Source: an uncultured Clostridia bacterium
GTDB taxonomy: Bacteria; Bacillota; Clostridia; UBA1381
NCBI GenBank assembly: GCA_934501535.1
Contig: CAKSUM010000001.1
Coordinates: forward strand, 124,001-188,000
Direction: 5' to 3'
DNA length: 64,000 nt
Both the position numbers and the translations under genes were made by a program. Position 1 is the stretch's first letter; the number at the start of each line of letters is the position of its first letter. The notes below the pieces were generated by a model. The model made no database searches. It saw only the letters and a program-made list of their open reading frames with translations, and was not told where the DNA came from. Positions 59,349 to 64,000 of this stretch are shown piece after piece.

Positions 59349-61259
59349 ATGGAACTTTTTATAGAAGCGGAAAGCTTTTTGCACAAAGGCGGCTGGGTTG
59401 TTGACCAGCAATCAATAGAAGTCATACACTCGTCATATATTATGGCGCACGGAAACGGTGTGCCCGTAAATGACGCGGTTACAACGATAAAAATTGCTGA
59501 AAGTGACAAATACAATATATGGGTACTCACACGCGACTGGACAGCCGTATGGGACGTTATTGACTCCGCCGGAAAATTCGAACTTTTAATCGACGGTCAA
59601 AGCACAAAGAAAATACTCGGAACGAACGGTCCTTCCTGGTCATGGCAGCATGCGGGCAAAATATTACTGCAGCGCGGAACTCATGAAATACGCCTGCATG
59701 ACCTCACAGGTTTTGACGGGCGATGTGATGCGATTTATTTTTCAAGCTCAGACTCTAAGCCGTCCGACAGCATAGTTGATATTGACAAAATGCGTAAGCG
59801 GCTTAACTGGAAGGGGCTGCAAACATGCAGCAAAGAATATGACTTAATTGTCGCCGGAGGAGGAGTTGCCGGAATATGCACCGCTCTGGCAGCACTAAGA
59901 GGCGGCGCAAAAGTGCTTCTTGTCCAAGACCGCGGCGTTCTGGGCGGTTGCAACAGCTCGGAAATACGAGTATGTATGGGCGGAATGACAAATTTACACC
60001 CCTACCCCAATCTGGGAAACGTTGTTAAGGAAATCGCACCGGTTATGGGAGCACCGTATATATTTAATCCGGAATATTATGAGGACAACCGCAAACAGTT
60101 TGCTTTTGAAGCAAGCGGCGGAAATTATGAAATAGCATTTAATGAATGTGTCACCGATATACAAAAGGACGGTAAAAGAATAACAGCCGTTATAACTACC
60201 AATACACTTACAGGGCTGAAAACTCAATATAACGCAAAGCTTTTTTCCGATTGTACCGGCGATGCGGTATTGTCACGGCTTGCAGGTGCTGAGGTTATGT
60301 ATGGGTGTGAGGGCAAAGACGAATTTAACGAATCGCTCGCTCCTGAAAAGCATGAAAACCTTGTCATGGGACATTCGATACGCTGGTATACCGAAAAAAC
60401 TGTTAATTCTTCATTTCCGGATATAGATTGGGGTATGAATTTTAATGACGAAAACTGTCTTAATGTTTTTAACGGTGACTGGGAACAGGAAACCGGTTTC
60501 AGGCGCGACATGGTTAAAGATATAGAATATATCCGCGACTTTGGTCTGCGCGCGATTTACTCAAACTGGTCATATCAGAAAAACCATTACCGTGACAAAG
60601 AAAAATTCAAAGATTATTCTCTTGCATGGACATCAGCGCTTGGCGGCAAGCGTGAAAGCTATAGGGTAAAGGGCGACTTTATAATAACACAGAACGATAT
60701 TGAAAACCACACTTTCCATGAGGACGCAACCGCATGCATGACATGGAGCATAGATATGCACTTTCCCGAGTGTGACAACGACGCGGCGTTTGATGAACCG
60801 TTTCGTTCATGCGCATATCACCGCGGAATATCAACTCCGTATCCCGTTCCGTACAGGTGTCTATATTCAAAAGATATAGACAATCTGTTTTTGGGCGGCA
60901 GAATAATCAGCGCAAGTCATATAGCATTTTCTGCAGTAAGAGTTATGCGTACATTGGGTCAGCTCGGTGAGGTTGCCGGCATTGCTGCCGGTATCTGCTG
61001 CAAAAAGCACTGCAATCCGCGTGATATATATGAGAAATATCTTGTTGAATTTAAAAAATCACTTGAAAATGGCGTTGAAATTCCAACCTCGTTTAACGGC
61101 GGCATAAGTGATGAGGAAGCATACCATTTCAAGGACATTGGCTGGATTAGTCTGCATCCATACGAATATGACGGCAAAAACAAGGATAAATTTATCCGAT
61201 GTATGAAAATGTTGAATTTAAAACACAAATATCCACTGCCCGATGATCTTGAGGAATAG
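59349..61259 (+). CDS. FAD-dependent oxidoreductase with N-terminal sugar-binding-like domain
   Basis: 636-aa protein without signal peptide. Residues 1-135 look like a carbohydrate-binding beta-sandwich (FIEAESFLHKGGWVVDQ, YNIWVLTRDWTA, RGTHEIRLHDLTGF). A FAD_oxidored-type flavoprotein follows, with DLIVAGGGVAGICTALAAL at about 165-183, GVLGGCNSSEIRVCMGG and the late FAD loop NLFLGGRIISASHIAF. Such proteins are often loosely annotated as xanthan lyase in polysaccharide loci, which is not supported here. It follows the AraC-GyrI gene by 25 bases with GGAGG, so one unit with the SDR is likely. Oxidation of a sugar or glycoside is an inference. Confidence 0.83.
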   Translation: MELFIEAESFLHKGGWVVDQQSIEVIHSSYIMAHGNGVPVNDAVTTIKIAESDKYNIWVLTRDWTAVWDVIDSAGKFELLIDGQSTKKILGTNGPSWSWQHAGKILLQRGTHEIRLHDLTGFDGRCDAIYFSSSDSKPSDSIVDIDKMRKRLNWKGLQTCSKEYDLIVAGGGVAGICTALAALRGGAKVLLVQDRGVLGGCNSSEIRVCMGGMTNLHPYPNLGNVVKEIAPVMGAPYIFNPEYYEDNRKQFAFEASGGNYEIAFNECVTDIQKDGKRITAVITTNTLTGLKTQYNAKLFSDCTGDAVLSRLAGAEVMYGCEGKDEFNESLAPEKHENLVMGHSIRWYTEKTVNSSFPDIDWGMNFNDENCLNVFNGDWEQETGFRRDMVKDIEYIRDFGLRAIYSNWSYQKNHYRDKEKFKDYSLAWTSALGGKRESYRVKGDFIITQNDIENHTFHEDATACMTWSIDMHFPECDNDAAFDEPFRSCAYHRGISTPYPVPYRCLYSKDIDNLFLGGRIISASHIAFSAVRVMRTLGQLGEVAGIAAGICCKKHCNPRDIYEKYLVEFKKSLENGVEIPTSFNGGISDEEAYHFKDIGWISLHPYEYDGKNKDKFIRCMKMLNLKHKYPLPDDLEE

Positions 61260-61272
61260 ACCTAAAACGAAA

Positions 61273-61305
61273 GAGGCAGCAGCAAAATCAATTTGCTGCT
61301 GCCTC
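61273..61305. terminator. Bidirectional hairpin, palindrome family
   Basis: Perfect 14-bp stem GAGGCAGCAGCAAA / TTTGCTGCTGCCTC with a 5-base loop, between convergent genes and 16 bases from each stop. T tails are short on both sides. Fifth member of the palindrome family. Confidence 0.7.
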
Positions 61306-61321
61306 TGCTGATTTATAAATG

Positions 61322-62242
61322 TCACACATTTTTCAGATATTTCGTAAGTTCTTCCACGTATGCTTTTCCTATTTCGGAAAGTCCTCTCTCGCTTTTAACA
61401 ATATATCCGATTTCCATTGAACTGTTCGGGTTATTCTCGTCCGCCGCATACGGCACGGCAATATAATCGCTGCCGTTAAGCTCCTCGCATATTATGCCCG
61501 AACACAGCGTATATCCGTTTAATCCCACCATAAGATTAAGCATGGAGGCGCGGTCATTCGTCTTTATAATACGCCGATAATCGTTTGTACTCAATATCTC
61601 TTCGGCAAAATAAAACGAGCCGTTCTCCCCCTGTTCAAAGGAAAGACACGGGTAATCTTTAAGCTCCTCAAAGCTTATTGCGTTGCTCTTTGCCAATGGG
61701 TGATTTTTCCATATATACACATATGCATTGCAGTCTATCAGCTTATTAAATCTGCAGCCTGTATCCTTCAGCATTTTGCCTATAATTTTTCTGTTAAAAT
61801 CATTCAGATACAAGATCCCGATTTCACTTTTAAAATTTGCAACATCTTTTATTACCTCCGCGGTTTTTGTTTCACGGATTGCAAATTCATACTTGAGCAT
61901 ATCAAACCGCTTTACCGTATCGACAAACGCTTTCACCGCAAATGAATAATGCTGCGTTGACACGCCGAATTTCCTTTTTATATTCGTTTTATCGATATAT
62001 TTCTGTTTCATAAGCTCATACTGCTGGTTGAGCTGACGTGCGTACAGCAAAAATTCCTCGCCCTCATCGGTCGGAATAACGCCTTTATTTGTACGCAGAA
62101 AAATCGCGGCACCTATTTCCTGTTCCAGTTCCTTTATCGCACCGGTAAGTGACGGCTGTGATATAAACAGCGCCTCTGCCGCTTTATTCATTGAGCCGCA
62201 CTCGGCAATTGTAATCGCATAAATAATTTGCTGAAGGGTCAT
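61322..62242 (-). CDS. LysR-family transcriptional regulator
   Basis: 306-aa regulator with N-terminal helix-turn-helix (YAITIAECGSMNKAAEALFI and SQPSLTGAIKELEQEIG) and a substrate-binding-like effector domain. GGAGG precedes the ATG. It lies 20 bases downstream of a LysE-type exporter gene on the same strand. LysR proteins linked to LysE exporters often sense the exported amino acid, though they are usually divergent; here it looks co-transcribed. Confidence 0.9.
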   Translation of the reverse strand: MTLQQIIYAITIAECGSMNKAAEALFISQPSLTGAIKELEQEIGAAIFLRTNKGVIPTDEGEEFLLYARQLNQQYELMKQKYIDKTNIKRKFGVSTQHYSFAVKAFVDTVKRFDMLKYEFAIRETKTAEVIKDVANFKSEIGILYLNDFNRKIIGKMLKDTGCRFNKLIDCNAYVYIWKNHPLAKSNAISFEELKDYPCLSFEQGENGSFYFAEEILSTNDYRRIIKTNDRASMLNLMVGLNGYTLCSGIICEELNGSDYIAVPYAADENNPNSSMEIGYIVKSERGLSEIGKAYVEELTKYLKNV

Positions 62243-62262
62243 AATATCCTCCTGTATTTGTA

Positions 62263-62901
62263 TTACGAGCCGCTTTTTGCACGCAGAACGTTAAGTCCGA
62301 GCACAACATAAATCATTCCGGCACCGCGCTGCGCCCATTTCTGCGCCTTGTCGCTTTTTTGCAGAAGTCTGCTCACAAATGATGAGATATATGCCAAAAA
62401 TACACACCATACCGTACTCGTGGTGCAAAGAGTCGCACCCAAAATCAAGAACGGAATCGGACCGTAAGTATTATCCGCGGATACAAACTGCGGCAAAAGT
62501 ACCAGAAAAAACAGCGCCGCCTTAGGGTTAAGAGCATTCGTAAGCACACCCTGACGATATGCCTTTCGGGTATCCGTGTTTTCCTTACCGTTCTCATCAA
62601 CACTCAGCAGCGGTTTTTTTGAAATAATTGTGCTTATTCCCATCACCACAAGATACGCCGCACCGGCAAGTTTCATTATATTGAATGCAGCCGCCGAGCT
62701 TGCAAGTATAGCCGACAGTCCGAGCGCTGCCAAAAAAGTATGAATCATAAGACCGGTAGAAACCCCGAGAGCAGACGCAATCCCGCACTTTCTTCCGCCG
62801 ACTCCGGCTTTGCTCAAAATATAGATTGTGTCCGCACCCGGCATCATATTCAAAAGTATTCCCGATATGACAAACAGCTTATAGTTAATTATTCCGAACA
62901 T
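62263..62901 (-). CDS. LysE-family translocator
   Basis: 212-aa inner-membrane exporter with six predicted helices. The family start ISGILLNMMPGADTIYILSK with GxxxGxxxA-like G-rich helix GGRKCGIASALGVSTGL, and the later YRQGVLTNALNPKAALFFLVLLPQFV, are characteristic. It probably exports an amino acid or a derivative. The start at 62901 (MFGIINYK) follows AGAGGT that overlaps the MATE stop; 4 bases separate the two genes. Confidence 0.88.
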   Translation of the reverse strand: MFGIINYKLFVISGILLNMMPGADTIYILSKAGVGGRKCGIASALGVSTGLMIHTFLAALGLSAILASSAAAFNIMKLAGAAYLVVMGISTIISKKPLLSVDENGKENTDTRKAYRQGVLTNALNPKAALFFLVLLPQFVSADNTYGPIPFLILGATLCTTSTVWCVFLAYISSFVSRLLQKSDKAQKWAQRGAGMIYVVLGLNVLRAKSGS

Positions 62902-62905
62902 GAAA

Positions 62906-64000
62906 TTATACCTCTTTACACACGTTTTCCCGTTCACGCAAAACTTTGTAATAACATATAAACAATCCTATCAGAGCAGCCAGCCATGACAGCGGATACG
63001 AAATAAACAGCATGCTTATCGTGTTTTTGAACGGAAGAATTGTATATATCCACAAAATTCTGAGTCCGCAAACTCCGAAAAATGTTATAATCATTGGCTT
63101 AAGACTTTCTCCCAGACCTCTTATAGTACCGCCAATAACCTCCATCATTCCGCACAGGAAGTAGGATACCGAAACAACATTCATTCTTTCCAGTCCGAAT
63201 TTGATTATATCCTCGATATCCGAATCCGTGGAATTAATAAATAATTTCAGCACATTTGCTCCGAGCATCATAGTTCCGATTCCCAACACGACCCCTACTA
63301 CGGTCACAAGAAACATTGAACACCACATTCCTTTTCTGACTCTGTCATAAAGACCTGCGCCCATGTTCTGCCCTGCAAAGGTTGTTGCTGCCAGACCGAC
63401 TGCATTCATCGGCATATAGACAAAGTTTTCCACTATCATATCCGTTGTGCAGCCTGCTACCGCCGCAGCTCCGAATTTATTTATGGTTGACTGTATGACA
63501 ACATTGGAAACTGAAAAAAGACAGCTGTTCAATCCTGCAGGAATACCGATTTTTAAGATTTTCAGCAAATATATCTTATGTATTTTCAATTCCTTAAAAT
63601 CAAATCGGTAAATATCCTTCACGCGCATCAGCCGCACGAGCGCAAACACGCAGCAAAGCGTCTGCGAAATAATCGTCGCAATCGCTACACCCTCAACGTC
63701 CATTTTCAGTACCACAACAAAGAAAAGGTTCAGTATTACATTCAGTCCGGCTGATATTATAAGGTAGTAAAGCGGTCTTTTCGAGTCACCCACGGCACGC
63801 AAAATCCCCGCCAGAAAACAATACAGGAGCGTAGGCAGTATTCCGAGAAAATAGATAGAAGTATATTTTACCGCATAAGGCATAACGTCCTCGGGAGTAT
63901 CCATTGCCAGGAGTGCCGGTCTCGTTATGGCAAGACCTACACCCGTCATCACAATTCCGCATATAATTGCAAGCGCAACCGAAGTATGAACAGTTTTCTT
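62906..64000 (-). CDS. MATE-family efflux transporter, C-terminal part
   Basis: The frame is open to the right window edge, so about 364 C-terminal residues of a protein of roughly 450 are seen; the start lies outside. At least nine hydrophobic helices and the family stretches CFLAGILRAVGDSKRPL, IGIPAGLNSCLFSVSNVVIQS and GQNMGAGLYDRVRKG (second repeat) identify a MATE pump, which exports organic cations or drugs using a Na+ or H+ gradient. It is followed by LysE and LysR genes in a likely operon. Confidence 0.92.
   Translation of the reverse strand, partial: KKTVHTSVALAIICGIVMTGVGLAITRPALLAMDTPEDVMPYAVKYTSIYFLGILPTLLYCFLAGILRAVGDSKRPLYYLIISAGLNVILNLFFVVVLKMDVEGVAIATIISQTLCCVFALVRLMRVKDIYRFDFKELKIHKIYLLKILKIGIPAGLNSCLFSVSNVVIQSTINKFGAAAVAGCTTDMIVENFVYMPMNAVGLAATTFAGQNMGAGLYDRVRKGMWCSMFLVTVVGVVLGIGTMMLGANVLKLFINSTDSDIEDIIKFGLERMNVVSVSYFLCGMMEVIGGTIRGLGESLKPMIITFFGVCGLRILWIYTILPFKNTISMLFISYPLSWLAALIGLFICYYKVLRERENVCKEV

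Noticed and set aside
59349..61259. Annotation of the FAD oxidoreductase as xanthan lyase
   Set aside because: No polysaccharide lyase motif is present; the protein has a clear FAD-binding GxGxxG and no signal peptide.
1..64000. CRISPR arrays, insertion sequences, prophage or integrative element borders
   Set aside because: No regularly spaced direct repeats, transposase, integrase or phage gene was seen.

Overview
The window is a chromosomal segment of an anaerobic, probably spore-forming member of the Clostridia (Bacillota) with moderate GC. The evidence is a truncated spore-germination YpeB at the left edge, an archaeal/V-type ATPase operon, AdhE, [FeFe]-hydrogenase genes, an Acp-Rnc-Smc-FtsY cluster, strong GGAGG-type ribosome sites and sigma-A promoters. 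The glycan genes (LacZ, isomerases, an acetylesterase) suggest a gut or rumen habitat; the species cannot be named from sequence alone. No insertion sequence, prophage, CRISPR array or rRNA was seen.

Layout. 1-3310: end of ypeB, a GGDEF/EAL phosphodiesterase with a long leader, and an AraC regulator. 3395-13499 (minus): an apparent 11-gene operon, ACT-domain protein, DUF711 protein, then V-ATPase subunits H, C, I, K, F, E, A, B, D. 13659-17788 (minus): rlmB, then hom-thrB-aspartokinase. 17856-26811 (minus): ftsY, an esterase, smc, a radical SAM gene, rnc, acpP, iscU, iscS; tmcAL diverges from iscS. 28202-33986: an uncharacterised sugar locus (acetylesterase-like, unrecognised 708-aa protein, L-fucose/L-arabinose isomerase-like protein) with a divergent AraC regulator. 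34207-38229 (minus): tig-clpP-clpX and a metallophosphoesterase. 38305-44066 (minus): a polar amino acid ABC transporter, a GH2 beta-galactosidase and an XRE-type regulator. 44161-44334: tRNA-Leu(GAG) and tRNA-Gln(CTG). 44714-49031: a Gfo/Idh/MocA dehydrogenase with two xylose-isomerase-like TIM barrels, divergent from a LysR regulator. 49191-57643 (plus): adhE, an APH/choline-kinase-like gene, two small [2Fe-2S] proteins, a PAS-containing hydrogenase-like sensor, a SpoIIE/PP2C phosphatase and a second [FeFe]-hydrogenase. 57816-61259: an SDR, an AraC-GyrI regulator and a FAD oxidoreductase with a sugar-binding-like N-terminus. 61322-64000 (minus): LysR, LysE-type exporter and the C-terminal part of a MATE pump.

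The most interesting parts are: (i) the fermentative redox island, where a Rex-like box covers the adhE -10 and is followed by a putative H2/redox signalling set with a phosphatase; (ii) the sugar locus around the unrecognised 708-aa protein; (iii) the dehydrogenase plus TIM-barrel trio, a candidate keto-sugar pathway; (iv) two families of dispersed RNA-level elements, a hairpin just upstream of the ribosome site at four genes, and a terminator-like palindrome with a shared core at five gene ends; and (v) a strong promoter with ideal ribosome site reading antisense into the tRNA pair. Function statements rest on recognised motifs in the translations. Promoters and operators were found by eye and are hypotheses.
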